Below, piece after piece: positions 17,772-26,407 of a DNA stretch of 64,000 bases. Position numbers and translations under genes: made by a program. The notes under the pieces are model-generated. The model did no database searches. It saw only the letters and a program-made list of their open reading frames with translations, and was not told the origin of the DNA. Each line of letters starts with the position of its first letter. Position 1 is the first letter of the stretch. The stretch covers positions 62,001 through 126,000 of the forward strand of contig JACKLU010000005.1 of NCBI GenBank assembly GCA_024235735.1, written 5' to 3'. This DNA comes from Burkholderiales bacterium (lineage in GTDB: Bacteria > Pseudomonadota > Gammaproteobacteria > Burkholderiales > Nitrosomonadaceae).

Positions 17772-20695
17772 TGGTCACCTTCATCAGCCAATGCGAGAAA
17801 AAAGCGCTCAATCGCACCCGCCGGGTATTGGATGCTTTCGCCAACCGTATCGGCGACAACACCTGGCAAACCGTGATCACGGAAGAAGGGTTGATCGCCG
17901 TCAAAACCCTGCTGCGCAAAACCGCAACCAAGAATACCGCCGTAGCCTGTCATTGGATCAGATCGCGGAGTCGCAGCGAGTTGGTCTGGATTGTGGGGAA
18001 TCGAGACCAATTCAATCCACAAGGCATCGTGCCAGTAAATTCCACCACCAAGGAACTCATAATGGATATACCCAAGCAAGCACCTAATCCCAATTTTCTC
18101 TATGCCAACACGCATTTACAGGCACTAGCCGAACATTTGTTTGCTGTGGGCTATGTGGCGGAGCAACTGCTAATACGTTTGACACTAGATAATGTAAACG
18201 GCGCAGACGCGACATTTGTCGCGGGTTGTTTGCACGATGTCGGTAAAATCGATCCAGCATTTCAGGATTGGGCAAGAAACCCGAAGAAAAAGAATCTTCA
18301 GGCGGAAGACGGTCAACACATAGATGACACCAAATTCAGCTTCGATAAGCATCCGCGTCATAACGAGATTTCTGTTTTGCTTTATCAATTGCTCGATCCT
18401 ATCTCGTTCAAAGGTATTAGCACTGGTCACAAGAACGCAATCAAGCATACTATTTATTGGCACCATGCCAAACCATACCGCAAGGAAAAAGACCTTGAGT
18501 TTTCGACGTTTGGCGGGATTCACAAAAAATTTAACGGCAATTTAGGGACTCTACCGTTTTCGGAAATCATTGAAAAAGCGCAACGGCTGTTACAACAAAT
18601 TGGTGAAATCGATCGAAAATATCGGAACACCGAAACATCGCTGATTAACAGAATTTACAGCGAAACGGTAGATTTGGATACATTGAATAACATCAAGACA
18701 ACACCGCTACCCAGCTACAAAACTTATGAACTGGAAAATCGTATCGACGATTATCGGCAGCAAATCACCGTCAATGCCCTACACAATCTGGTGCGCGCGT
18801 GTGTCATTTCCGCAGACCGATTGATCTCTGGGTTATCCGCTGAAGATTTGCACAACCATATCAGACATCAAACCTTGTATCGTCTGGTCGATGAGACCTT
18901 GCTGTCGGAAAGTAGCTTATGTTCGCAAATTCAATCCTGCATGACGCAATTTCCATCCAGCGAGCGTACTAGCAAGCAGCATGAAATCGCCGTTCAGCTC
19001 AGTAAAATAAACGATGTTGCTGTTCTGGCTGGTCCTGCCGGATGCGGTAAAACCAAGATTGCATTGGAGTGGGCAATGTTAAAGAATACCCAACAAATCA
19101 TTTGGATTTGTCCACGTGTGCAAGTCTGCCAAGGTTTATTTCTCGAATTGACTTCCGAGCAATATTTGCCGGATGCCAACATCGAAATCAATACGGGCGA
19201 ATTCAAATACACCAGAGAATGGGGAAAAGAAACGGCGGAAGATGCTTATTTCTCCGGGGATATCGTCATCACTACCATTGATCAAGTTTTTGGTACTATC
19301 ATCAGCCATACAAAAGTTAACACACTGATCAATGTCTTGAATGCTCATGTGGTATTCGACGAATTCCACGAATATGTTGCCATGCCGGCGTTCAATCTGT
19401 TGTTTGCAGAACTGATCGAATGCAAAAAGTCGCAGGGCAGTCTTGCCAATACTTTGCTGGTGTCCGCTACGCCACATTACTTCTTTCTGAATACCGTCAT
19501 GGAGATTCAACCGGAAGACATCATCGAAATGCCCAGTTTCAATCCAAGCGAGTATCGTGTTGAATTCAAGGTATTTGATGAAACGCGACAGGACGAAGGC
19601 AATCCGTTGTATCAGCGCCAAAATGGCAAAACCATCGTGATTAGCAATACCGCCCAAACCGCGCAAAAAAGCTTTATCCAGAATCAAAATTGCGAGAACG
19701 CAATATTGTTGCACTCTAAGTTCAAGAAAATCGATAAGCACAAATTGTTCGATGAAGTATACGAATCCTTCAAAAAAAACGGTACTCCAAAATACACTGT
19801 GTTGCGAGCCGGGCCGATTGTGCAGGCATCGTTAAATATCACCAGCGATTACATGGTATCCGAACTTACCATTGCCGAAAACTTTCTGCAGCGCTTAGGC
19901 CGACTCGATCGATTCGGCGCTAATTCAATACCCAATATCTACAGTGTCGCTGTGCCTGAATTAATCCATCAAGGCAAAGGCACCGGAGCAGCCGCCCGAT
20001 TCCTAAATCGGCAATATTCCTTCGCCGCCACCAAAGCGTGGTATCGTTTTTTGCAAACCGAAGAGATTGAAAACCAAACAATTAAATTGCCAGCGCTTTA
20101 CTTGCTATACCGAAAATTTCACGAAACAGAACTTGCCAAACAGGCCATGGAATCGGATTTATTGGCTTGTTTCAAACAAGGCGTACAGTTGATTCAAAAC
20201 AAAGTCGTCGACCCAATTACCATTCCACCGAAAAAAGCCACCGAGAAAGGCCGCAGCAAAATCAGCAAATATTCGTTGCGCGGCGAGAATCGGTTTGTGC
20301 AAATGGCGGTATGCGAGGTTAGCCAATGGCCAAAGATCGAATTCTTGAACGAATACGCTTACCAACCGCCAGTGAGTGACCGCGAACAATTCGACAACTT
20401 GACTGCGCCACTGGATGAAATCCAAGGTTACGGTGATAGCGATAGAAACTTGTTGGCATATATGAAAAGCAAACACCACAACATTATCGGCGGTCAGAAA
20501 GCTTTTAAAGATTTTATTTTACTCAATGAAGCAAGAGATCCGGAATTCCCTGTTTATCTAAGCTATACCCCGGAAGGTTTGGATCGGGTTGGCGGGGAAA
20601 GTTCTCGGCATAGTTACGCCGTTTACTATGCCGTGTGCGATAAACAGCCCATCGGCGCAATTTCAATCAAGCAATTAACAACCAACGAGGATTAA
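17768..20695 (+). CDS. cas2-3: Cas2-Cas3 fusion nuclease-helicase, type I-F
   Basis: The 975-residue protein joins three parts. A Cas2-like domain (residues 1 to about 95, MMVTFISQCEKKALNRTRRVLDAF) takes part in spacer integration. An HD nuclease carries HDVGK at 156-160. An SF2 helicase has Walker A GPAGCGKT at 422-429, the DExH box DEFH at 531-534, SATPHYF and QRLGRLDR at 708-715. After target recognition it unwinds and shreds DNA. This fusion is diagnostic for type I-F. The start was placed at 17768 (ATG overlapping the cas1 stop); a frame-open reading from 17630 lies inside cas1. All nuclease and helicase motifs look intact. Confidence 0.96.
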   Translation: MMVTFISQCEKKALNRTRRVLDAFANRIGDNTWQTVITEEGLIAVKTLLRKTATKNTAVACHWIRSRSRSELVWIVGNRDQFNPQGIVPVNSTTKELIMDIPKQAPNPNFLYANTHLQALAEHLFAVGYVAEQLLIRLTLDNVNGADATFVAGCLHDVGKIDPAFQDWARNPKKKNLQAEDGQHIDDTKFSFDKHPRHNEISVLLYQLLDPISFKGISTGHKNAIKHTIYWHHAKPYRKEKDLEFSTFGGIHKKFNGNLGTLPFSEIIEKAQRLLQQIGEIDRKYRNTETSLINRIYSETVDLDTLNNIKTTPLPSYKTYELENRIDDYRQQITVNALHNLVRACVISADRLISGLSAEDLHNHIRHQTLYRLVDETLLSESSLCSQIQSCMTQFPSSERTSKQHEIAVQLSKINDVAVLAGPAGCGKTKIALEWAMLKNTQQIIWICPRVQVCQGLFLELTSEQYLPDANIEINTGEFKYTREWGKETAEDAYFSGDIVITTIDQVFGTIISHTKVNTLINVLNAHVVFDEFHEYVAMPAFNLLFAELIECKKSQGSLANTLLVSATPHYFFLNTVMEIQPEDIIEMPSFNPSEYRVEFKVFDETRQDEGNPLYQRQNGKTIVISNTAQTAQKSFIQNQNCENAILLHSKFKKIDKHKLFDEVYESFKKNGTPKYTVLRAGPIVQASLNITSDYMVSELTIAENFLQRLGRLDRFGANSIPNIYSVAVPELIHQGKGTGAAARFLNRQYSFAATKAWYRFLQTEEIENQTIKLPALYLLYRKFHETELAKQAMESDLLACFKQGVQLIQNKVVDPITIPPKKATEKGRSKISKYSLRGENRFVQMAVCEVSQWPKIEFLNEYAYQPPVSDREQFDNLTAPLDEIQGYGDSDRNLLAYMKSKHHNIIGGQKAFKDFILLNEARDPEFPVYLSYTPEGLDRVGGESSRHSYAVYYAVCDKQPIGAISIKQLTTNED

Positions 20696-20697
20696 GT

Positions 20698-21672
20698 ATG
20701 CAAAAAATTACTGGCATTAAAAGCGTGGATTTTAAAGTAGTTGCTTACGGCTATGGTGTGGTCAACTGGAATGGTCCGACTACTTTACAGAGCGATGGGC
20801 GCATTATCGATAACCATTCGATGCCAAAATTACGGGGCTATACCAATTTGACCGGCAAGGAAAGCGATAAAGGCTATAAATTAAAAAAAGACCCGTCGCA
20901 AATTGATTTTAAGCAAACACCAATGTATATCAGCCAAAACTGCATAAGGCACCATTTATTTAGGGATCAAGCCTTTGATCTTCATTATGCCAAGGATAAA
21001 AATCTGCTTTCTGTGCTAACGTCGATTACCGGTTTGGTTCGCGGTTATGTAGTCCCAGCCAGTCAATGTAAACGCACCAGTCCGTTACTTTTGGAGGATT
21101 TTATCGATCAATTGGGTAACGGCAATTTTGAACAAATGGGACGTTCCGGTACTAAAGAAAAAGACAAGGACGATAAAGGCGACGATATTGCCAGCAACTC
21201 TTTTTTCTCCAAAACCACTTTTGGAGAAACTGAGTATTTAGCTTACGGCTCAATCAGTATTGAACAATTACAATTCATTTCGCTGGATAAAAAATTCGAC
21301 CGAGCTTCAATGATTATCAAAGATGGTGAAGGTGAAAAAATTGCTCAGACTGTACAAGATTTCATTAAATCAATCAATCCTAGCCGTAATCCGAAAGCAG
21401 TGTTTCACTCCAACTATGTTCGTGCCGGTACGATATTTGAGGAAGGCGAAGTCGGCATTTTATTGGATAACGAAGCCATTGATATTCTGGTCAAAGAAAC
21501 ACTGCGCATGATTGAAGAACTTAGTATCCGTCAAGCTAAAGGCTATATGTATGTCGACAACTTGCTGGTCGATTACAACGACAGCAATAAAATGATGCGC
21601 ATAAAGCGCAATTCATCCGGAATTAACGAAGAACCAAAATCCCCTTATGCCGTTTATTTTTATGCCAAATAA
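20698..21672 (+). CDS. cas7fv: Cascade backbone protein Cas7fv (type I-F2)
   Basis: Cas7fv copies polymerise along the crRNA spacer to form the backbone of the minimal I-F variant Cascade. The 324-residue protein opens with ITGIKSVDFKVVAYGYGVVNWNG and contains YISQNCIRHHLFR, SITGLVRGYVVPASQCKRTS and SYGSISIEQLQF-type stretches, the pattern of the Cas7fv described in Shewanella putrefaciens CN-32. It is not Csy3 of the standard I-F1 system. It starts 2 bp after the cas2-3 stop and is followed by cas5fv after 9 bp. No Cas8f (Csy1) gene is present. Confidence 0.9.
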   Translation: MQKITGIKSVDFKVVAYGYGVVNWNGPTTLQSDGRIIDNHSMPKLRGYTNLTGKESDKGYKLKKDPSQIDFKQTPMYISQNCIRHHLFRDQAFDLHYAKDKNLLSVLTSITGLVRGYVVPASQCKRTSPLLLEDFIDQLGNGNFEQMGRSGTKEKDKDDKGDDIASNSFFSKTTFGETEYLAYGSISIEQLQFISLDKKFDRASMIIKDGEGEKIAQTVQDFIKSINPSRNPKAVFHSNYVRAGTIFEEGEVGILLDNEAIDILVKETLRMIEELSIRQAKGYMYVDNLLVDYNDSNKMMRIKRNSSGINEEPKSPYAVYFYAK

Positions 21673-21681
21673 GGAAGAATC

Positions 21682-22716
21682 ATGCGGATTACTATTAAAT
21701 ATGAAGCTTCGTGGCGAAATTCATTCCTGGACGGCTCCAATAGCGAACCCTTACCAAAAAGTGGCCGGACATTTGTCGGCTCAATGACGACTTTGGGAAA
21801 ACGGGACAATCAAGGCAATTATCCAAATTTTATTAAACGTGAAATTACTCATGACACCGTGATGGGTGTATTGAATCGACTTATCGGCGATCAAAGAAAG
21901 CTTTATCAATCCAGAAATTGCCCTAAATACTTCTTCTCAGATTTGGAAGAACACATATCTTTTAACGACCAACAAAATCAAAGCGAGCCTATCAATACTG
22001 AAACGGTTTATATCCGAAATATGGAAGGAAATACCGATCAAAATTCATTCACTGGAATGATTAAAGCAAACGATCCGGTTTTTACATCGGATTATTCAAA
22101 CATTTTTTGGGGAGTCTTGACGCTTGATATTGAAAGTCTTTGCCACTTTATTGTTGATGAAAGTTTTCAAGTAAATTCTTCCAAGCAATTTGATCCTTTA
22201 ATTGCTTTACAAACACTGGATGAATTAAACAAATTAAAGGCTATTGATATAGAAACGGTAAAGAACGCTTTGGATACGCTACAGAAACATTTTCCAGATG
22301 TGCCTTATAAAATCATAGATGGAAAAATCAAACCGATTGAATTGTACTGCTCAGCACTGTATTTGCAGATTTGTCGTTTAAGTCAGGAATATGATGTATC
22401 CCACGCACTTACTAAAACTAAAAATCATGGGTTAGCCGGTATTTCAAAACGCGGTTTTACGCCTAAAGATTTTATGGATCGGTATACCACGGGTTGTAAA
22501 AAGCCAATATGGGGAAATCCATACCAACTGAAAGAAAGACGCAAAGGTGAAGGTGAAGTGGTTTCTTTGCTTACCAAAGCCAACGGTACACTGGATATTC
22601 TTCTCAACATTCCCGCCGACAAAGCTGAACAACTGAAAAGAATGATCGATGATGCTGGCGTTTCCAGTTTCTACCTGGGTAAAAAAGGCTTGGCTTATGT
22701 TGACGTGATTCGCTAA
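21682..22716 (+). CDS. cas5fv: Cascade subunit Cas5fv (type I-F2)
   Basis: Cas5fv caps the 5' handle of the crRNA. In the minimal I-Fv complex it also takes over PAM recognition, because no large Cas8 subunit exists. The 344-residue protein begins MRITIKYEASWRNSFLDGSN, has the family's KSGRTFVGSMTTLGKRDNQGNYP stretch split around GSMTTLGKR, and ends LGKKGLAYVDVIR. Its size is close to the Shewanella protein and large enough for the helical insertion domain of this family. It lies between cas7fv and cas6f with 9 and 12 bp spacers. Assignment rests on sequence pattern and operon position. Confidence 0.88.
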   Translation: MRITIKYEASWRNSFLDGSNSEPLPKSGRTFVGSMTTLGKRDNQGNYPNFIKREITHDTVMGVLNRLIGDQRKLYQSRNCPKYFFSDLEEHISFNDQQNQSEPINTETVYIRNMEGNTDQNSFTGMIKANDPVFTSDYSNIFWGVLTLDIESLCHFIVDESFQVNSSKQFDPLIALQTLDELNKLKAIDIETVKNALDTLQKHFPDVPYKIIDGKIKPIELYCSALYLQICRLSQEYDVSHALTKTKNHGLAGISKRGFTPKDFMDRYTTGCKKPIWGNPYQLKERRKGEGEVVSLLTKANGTLDILLNIPADKAEQLKRMIDDAGVSSFYLGKKGLAYVDVIR

Positions 22717-22728
22717 TCCGGAGATACC

Positions 22729-23373
22729 ATGAACTACTATCTTGAAATCACCTTATTACCGAATTACGAAATAAATCTTTTCAGCCTCTGGTCCAAAACC
22801 TTCCAGCAAATCCACCTTGGATTGGTTGAAATACAGGATGCGCAAAAACGCGTGCCGATCGGTCTATCGTTTCCCGAATACAAAATGGGTGAAAAATTCG
22901 GCATTCTGGGCAGCAAGCTTCGATTGTTTGCTGCGGATGAAGCTGCGCTGACACGGTTTGATGTCGCCAGGCGATTAAACCGCCTGAGCGATTACGTGCA
23001 TTGCACCGGTATCCGCCCAGTGCCAGACGCAGTCAAAGGTTATGCCGTTTATCAACGTGAACAACCTAAAACAAGCAAGGAGCGCTTGGCGCGACGCTAT
23101 GCTAAACGGCACAACATGGATTATGAGGCTGCGTTGAATAGTAAAGTTGAATTGAGTGCAAAGCTTGAAGCAGGAGTGGAATGCGAGAAAACGTTAATGA
23201 GTTACAGCGAAATGCCCCATCAAACCATCCTGACACCGTTTATCCGGCTAAAAAGTTTGAGCAGTAGCAACACGTTTTGCTTATGGATCAAAAAAAGTGA
23301 AGTTGAAAATAGCAATGATGGAACGTTTACGACGTATGGTTTAAGCGCCACAGCAACCGTTCCCGAATTTTAG
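22729..23373 (+). CDS. cas6f: crRNA endonuclease Cas6f (Csy4)
   Basis: Cas6f cuts the pre-crRNA at the 3' base of the repeat hairpin and stays bound to it. The 214-residue protein starts MNYYLEITLLPN and has a histidine at residue 29, the catalytic position in Pseudomonas Csy4. An arginine-rich helix (SKERLARRYAKRHNM) and the C-terminal GLSATATVPEF (compare GLSxGGxVPWF) follow. It is somewhat longer than the Pseudomonas enzyme (187 residues). The CTGCC/GGCAG stem of the repeat at 25433 is the expected substrate. It is the last cas gene; no terminator was found after it. Confidence 0.94.
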   Translation: MNYYLEITLLPNYEINLFSLWSKTFQQIHLGLVEIQDAQKRVPIGLSFPEYKMGEKFGILGSKLRLFAADEAALTRFDVARRLNRLSDYVHCTGIRPVPDAVKGYAVYQREQPKTSKERLARRYAKRHNMDYEAALNSKVELSAKLEAGVECEKTLMSYSEMPHQTILTPFIRLKSLSSSNTFCLWIKKSEVENSNDGTFTTYGLSATATVPEF

Positions 23374-23517
23374 GTTTTAGCTGGTTGGGCTATCATGTTA
23401 GCAACCTAAACGCCTCGAATAAAATAGTTAATACGGTGGGTGCATTACGGATTAATCGACGCTACCCAATACGATTGCATAAACTCACACAAGCATTACT
23501 CATAACAGGAGAAAGCT

Positions 23518-23745
23518 ATGCACGTTACCCGCAAAGGCCAAGTAACTATTCCGCAAAAAGTTAGAGAAAGCATGGGAATCATTCCGGCGGAAACTGAAGT
23601 GGATTTTTTGCAGGACGAACAAGGACGATGGTATCTGTCCAAAACCGAACCTGGCGAAGAAAAAGTCAGTCGCTTCAGAACCGCATATCAAAGCGCAAAA
23701 TTAATTATGAGTACGGATGAAATCATGGCTTTAACTAGAGATTAG
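23518..23745 (+). CDS. AbrB/SpoVT-type antitoxin
   Basis: The 75-residue protein is a swapped-hairpin DNA-binding antitoxin: HVTRKGQVTIPQKVRESMGI is the AbrB/MazE/VapB signature. The rest of the chain (KVSRFRTAYQSAKLIMSTDEIMALTRD) is the usual toxin-wrapping tail. AGGAGA stands 5 bases before the ATG. It neutralises the PIN-domain toxin encoded 2 bp downstream and should repress its own promoter. The 144-bp gap before it holds no gene. The module sits directly behind cas6f on the same strand. Confidence 0.92.
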   Translation: MHVTRKGQVTIPQKVRESMGIIPAETEVDFLQDEQGRWYLSKTEPGEEKVSRFRTAYQSAKLIMSTDEIMALTRD

Positions 23746-23747
23746 AG

Positions 23748-24158
23748 ATGGCCTGCATTTTGATCGATACCTGCGTTGTTACGGATTTGGCTGATCCACA
23801 CAGCCGATGGTTCGAATGGAGCGCATCTACGCTTGAGCAATTGGATCGGCAACATACATTTGTCATTAACCCAATTATTTATGCCGAATGCTCTGTTGGC
23901 TTTGAAACCATTGAAGAAGTGGAAGCTTTGTTTGAGCACTTGGGACTTGCATTACAATCGCTGCCGAAAGAAGCGTTATTTCTGGCCGGTAAGGTTTTTC
24001 TCCGGTACAAAAAGAATAAAGGCGTGAAAAGTAATGTCTTGCCAGACTTTCTAATCGGTGCGCATGCGGCAGTGTCCGGCTACCGGTTAATTACGCGTGA
24101 TAAAGGGCGGTTTAGCACTTACTTTCCGCATATAGAACTAATTATGCCTGAATGCTGA
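23748..24158 (+). CDS. VapC-type PIN-domain ribonuclease toxin
   Basis: This 136-residue PIN-domain protein has the acidic active-site set in order: D7 (ILIDTCV), E47 (IIYAECSVG), D100 (VLPDFLIGAHA) and D118 (LITRDKGRF). VapC toxins cleave tRNA or rRNA when their antitoxin is degraded. All four residues are present, so it looks active. It follows its antitoxin by 2 bp in the usual order. Together they form a type II toxin-antitoxin module between the cas genes and the CRISPR array. Confidence 0.93.
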   Translation: MACILIDTCVVTDLADPHSRWFEWSASTLEQLDRQHTFVINPIIYAECSVGFETIEEVEALFEHLGLALQSLPKEALFLAGKVFLRYKKNKGVKSNVLPDFLIGAHAAVSGYRLITRDKGRFSTYFPHIELIMPEC

Positions 24159-24246
24159 AACTAGAAATCCAATGATGTGCAGACGAAACAATGATAGCAA
24201 TCTGCTGTATTGCTCAACTACAAATACGAAAATCTTTAGAAGGGCC

Positions 24247-24265
24247 GTAGCGGATTGCTACAATT
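24247..24265 (+). promoter_or_regulatory. Palindromic operator/promoter of the ParD-zeta module
   Basis: GTAGC-GGATT-GCTAC forms a perfect 5-bp inverted repeat (24247-24261) that runs into TACAAT, a reasonable -10 box. A wider pair, TAGCAATC at 24195-24202 and GATTGCTA at 24253-24260, repeats the half-site. This pattern 30-100 bp before the antitoxin start suggests an autoregulatory operator. It is inferred from symmetry alone. Confidence 0.45.
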
Positions 24266-24296
24266 AGCTTGTTTAACTTATTAAATGAGGTGCACA

Positions 24297-24713
24297 TTGG
24301 CAAAATCGGCATCCCCCATTCGATTGCAGGAAGAATTGATGAAAGCGGCTGAGCTGACGGCGGGCCGTTTTCACCGCAGCACCGCCGAACAGATAGAGTT
24401 TTGGGCAGAGCTTGGACGTTCTGTGGCGGATACGCTTGATCCTGATGTGATGTTATCCGTCAAATCGGGACTTTCAAAAATAAAAGTGGAACCCGTCTAT
24501 GGCATTCCAGTCAATCCGGATGAAGTTTTTAGAGCGCTTGAGAACGACCGGAAAAACGGAGCATTGTCCGGGCGTGTTACATCCGCAGCGATCCGTTATC
24601 AGGCTTCATCAAAATACCCGGGATATCTGGAGCGTATCGATCAGCAAGGCAACATTACAACCGGTCGTTTTCAGAACGGCCAGTTTATTCCCTTGACTGA
24701 AAGCGCCACTTGA
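24297..24713 (+). CDS. ParD-like antitoxin
   Basis: The 138-residue protein matches the ParD-like antitoxin family that pairs with zeta-type kinases. Its N-terminus AKSASPIRLQEELMKAAELTAGRF is followed by HRSTAEQIEFWAELGRSV, a ribbon-helix-helix-like DNA-binding part. The TTG at 24297 was chosen over ATG at 24285 because GAGGTG then has correct spacing and the protein begins as its relatives do. The last codons overlap the toxin start (TTGA), giving translational coupling. Confidence 0.8.
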   Translation: MAKSASPIRLQEELMKAAELTAGRFHRSTAEQIEFWAELGRSVADTLDPDVMLSVKSGLSKIKVEPVYGIPVNPDEVFRALENDRKNGALSGRVTSAAIRYQASSKYPGYLERIDQQGNITTGRFQNGQFIPLTESAT

Positions 24714-25294
24714 AAAAAGAAAAGCAACTCTGGCTGCTTGCGGGCGGCAACGGTGCTGGAAAAACCACGTTTTACCGGCTTCAGCTTGAACCGCTCGGTA
24801 TGCCTTTTGTAAACGCGGATGTGCTCGCGAAGCAGTTGTATCCTGATCATCCCGAACAACACAGCTATGAAGCCGCCAGAATTGCCGAAGCCATTCGTTT
24901 GCGGCTTTTACAAGACGGACGCACATTCTGTTTTGAAACCGTTTTTTCTCATCCTTCTAAAATCGATTTTGTTGCTGATGCAAAAGCGCTGGGTTACGAA
25001 ATTGTGCTGGTCTTTATTCACCTTGAACAGACACAACTCAATCTCGCGCGCATCGCGCAGCGGATGAGCGAAGGCGGCCACGCTGTGCCGGATGAAAAAG
25101 TTAAGGCGCGAATACCCAGAACATTGCAATTGGTTAAACAGACTTTGCCATTATGTGATCAAGCATACATCCTGGACAACGCTCGGGCGGATAGCCCGTT
25201 TCAGCAAATAGCGGTGATACGCAACGGCTGTCTTGAGTTAAAGCGGGTATCTATTCCGGAATGGTGTCAGGAGCTATTGTCGGATTATCTGTGA
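24710..25294 (+). CDS. Zeta-toxin-like kinase
   Basis: The 194-residue P-loop kinase resembles zeta toxins, which phosphorylate UDP-N-acetylglucosamine and block cell-wall synthesis. The Walker A is GGNGAGKT at residues 12-19, with D37 in VNADVLAKQLYP and E76 in FCFETVFSH as the likely catalytic base and lid residues. A TTG start overlaps the antitoxin stop. Relatives in this short family are commonly annotated as zeta toxins, but the substrate of this one is not proven. It ends 139 bp before the first CRISPR repeat. Confidence 0.82.
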   Translation: MKKEKQLWLLAGGNGAGKTTFYRLQLEPLGMPFVNADVLAKQLYPDHPEQHSYEAARIAEAIRLRLLQDGRTFCFETVFSHPSKIDFVADAKALGYEIVLVFIHLEQTQLNLARIAQRMSEGGHAVPDEKVKARIPRTLQLVKQTLPLCDQAYILDNARADSPFQQIAVIRNGCLELKRVSIPEWCQELLSDYL

Positions 25295-25432
25295 TTTTTA
25301 GTCCTATTTTTTTCTGCTCTTTGACAATGCATATAAAATCAGTCGCTTACTGATGCCTGAAAAAATATTGGGTATTTTGTCAGTTTCATATTAACCAATT
25401 GTTGTTTATGGTTTTTTGAATGCTATACTTCA
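25295..25432 (+). promoter_or_regulatory. CRISPR leader
   Basis: This AT-rich 138-bp stretch precedes the first repeat and has no gene. A near-consensus extended -10 box, TGCTATACT, lies at 25421-25429, with TTGTTT at 25402-25407 as a weak -35 box 16 bp upstream. A promoter there would start transcription at the array. The stretch AACCAATTGTTG near 25394 is close to the integration-host-factor consensus that guides spacer integration in type I-F leaders. Both calls are by eye. Confidence 0.55.
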
Positions 25433-25520
25433 GTTCGCTGCCGCACAGGCAGCTTAGAAAAGACCGTGACAGATGTACCGGAATCAGTAATTGTTCGCTG
25501 CCGCACAGGCAGCTTTGAAA
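25433..25520 (+). CRISPR. Minimal type I-F CRISPR array: two repeats, one spacer
   Basis: Two 28-bp repeats (25433-25460 and 25493-25520) flank one 32-bp spacer (25461-25492). Each repeat starts GTTCGCTGCC and contains the stem CTGCC-GCACA-GGCAG that Cas6f recognises; the first ends CTTAGAAA. The second differs only at position 24 (A to T), the usual decay of the leader-distal repeat. Repeat and spacer lengths are exactly those of type I-F. The spacer begins AGACCGTGAC and ends AATCAGTAATT. No further repeat follows; 27 bp later the next gene ends. Confidence 0.93.
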
Positions 25521-25547
25521 AGGAAACAAGTTCCATTAACGCTGGAA

Positions 25548-26021
25548 TTAGGCTTCGCCAATCACCACAAGTCGCAGCAGCGCGGATTCTCGTTTGGAGG
25601 GACTATCGGTGCAGCCTTCGTGCGCCCATTCCAACCGTGCATTGGGTACTTGACGATGGAGTTCGCGCAGCCAATGAACGAAAGCAGTCTGACGCCTTGA
25701 GTTCCAGTATTCAAGACCGCTGTCGAAATCAATCGCCAACTCGTCGTCTTCGATCCTGATGGCTACACTTTCAAGCACTGTATCAACTATAAACAGAGGG
25801 GTGAATTCGTAGTCAACATCTCGCAGTTTAGATTCTCCGGAATACAGCCCTAATTCTCGATCTGTGGGTTGTACCCAAATTGCGCGTGGCGCTGCCTGTC
25901 CATACGTTTGGCATGCGTAATTAAACAGACGCGCAACGTCATTGGGTTCAAGATCCCTGAACCAAATGTCTTGAAAACCCTCTGCGGGGTATCTCACAAA
26001 AATTGAATCGAGATGTTCCAT
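25548..26021 (-). CDS. Uncharacterised 157-residue protein
   Basis: I do not recognise this protein. It is acidic, with no signal peptide or membrane segment. It has alternating strand-like stretches (AIRIEDDELAIDFDSGLEYW) and a helix rich in Trp/His/Arg (TAFVHWLRELHRQV). Size and acidity resemble immunity proteins of polymorphic toxins, but no motif supports that. It is read toward the CRISPR array, and its stop lies 27 bp from the last repeat. No obvious ribosome site precedes the ATG at 26021. Confidence 0.6.
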   Translation of the reverse strand: MEHLDSIFVRYPAEGFQDIWFRDLEPNDVARLFNYACQTYGQAAPRAIWVQPTDRELGLYSGESKLRDVDYEFTPLFIVDTVLESVAIRIEDDELAIDFDSGLEYWNSRRQTAFVHWLRELHRQVPNARLEWAHEGCTDSPSKRESALLRLVVIGEA

Positions 26022-26407
26022 TATCGTACCTGTGTGATGTCTGATGGCATATACACGACATTTTATCCAATAAAGCTTCCATCCAATTTATACTTGATGA
26101 TAGCAGTGGCCGGTATTGAAACAGAGTATGTTTGAGAGTGGCTATCTGCGCTCGTCCTGCTTAATGTGCTGTGCGCGCTATGGGAGTAATCCGGGATTCG
26201 AGCCAGTTCGGTGAGTTACATTTGTGTACGGGATCAATTCAGCAAAAATTTTGTGCAACTTTTCCCCGCTAACTTCTATCCCAGGTTTCTTTTATGATCA
26301 GGTGTAGTGTTTACTGCGATAATCGTTAGAGACGTTCTTCATGAATTTTTGCGGGAGTGACAATAACCCATCAATACAGCTACTCGGTCAGGCAAGGAGA
26401 GAGTTTA
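26022..26407. other. Intergenic stretch, promoter region of the aminopropyltransferase-like gene
   Basis: About 390 bp without a supportable gene between two divergently read genes. A good ribosome site (AAGGAGA at 26394-26400) at the right end serves the short leader ORF. I see no hairpin terminator, repeat or transposon end. Confidence 0.4.

Noticed and set aside
23430..23475. GGTGGGTGCATTACGG ... GCTACCCAATACG as a repeat element after cas6f
   Set aside because: It resembles a dispersed bacterial repeat, but the two halves pair poorly and no second copy was found in the window.
25321..25340. TTGACA followed by TATAAA in the CRISPR leader as a promoter
   Set aside because: The two boxes are only about 5 bp apart, so they cannot form a sigma-70 promoter; the extended -10 box at 25421 is better.
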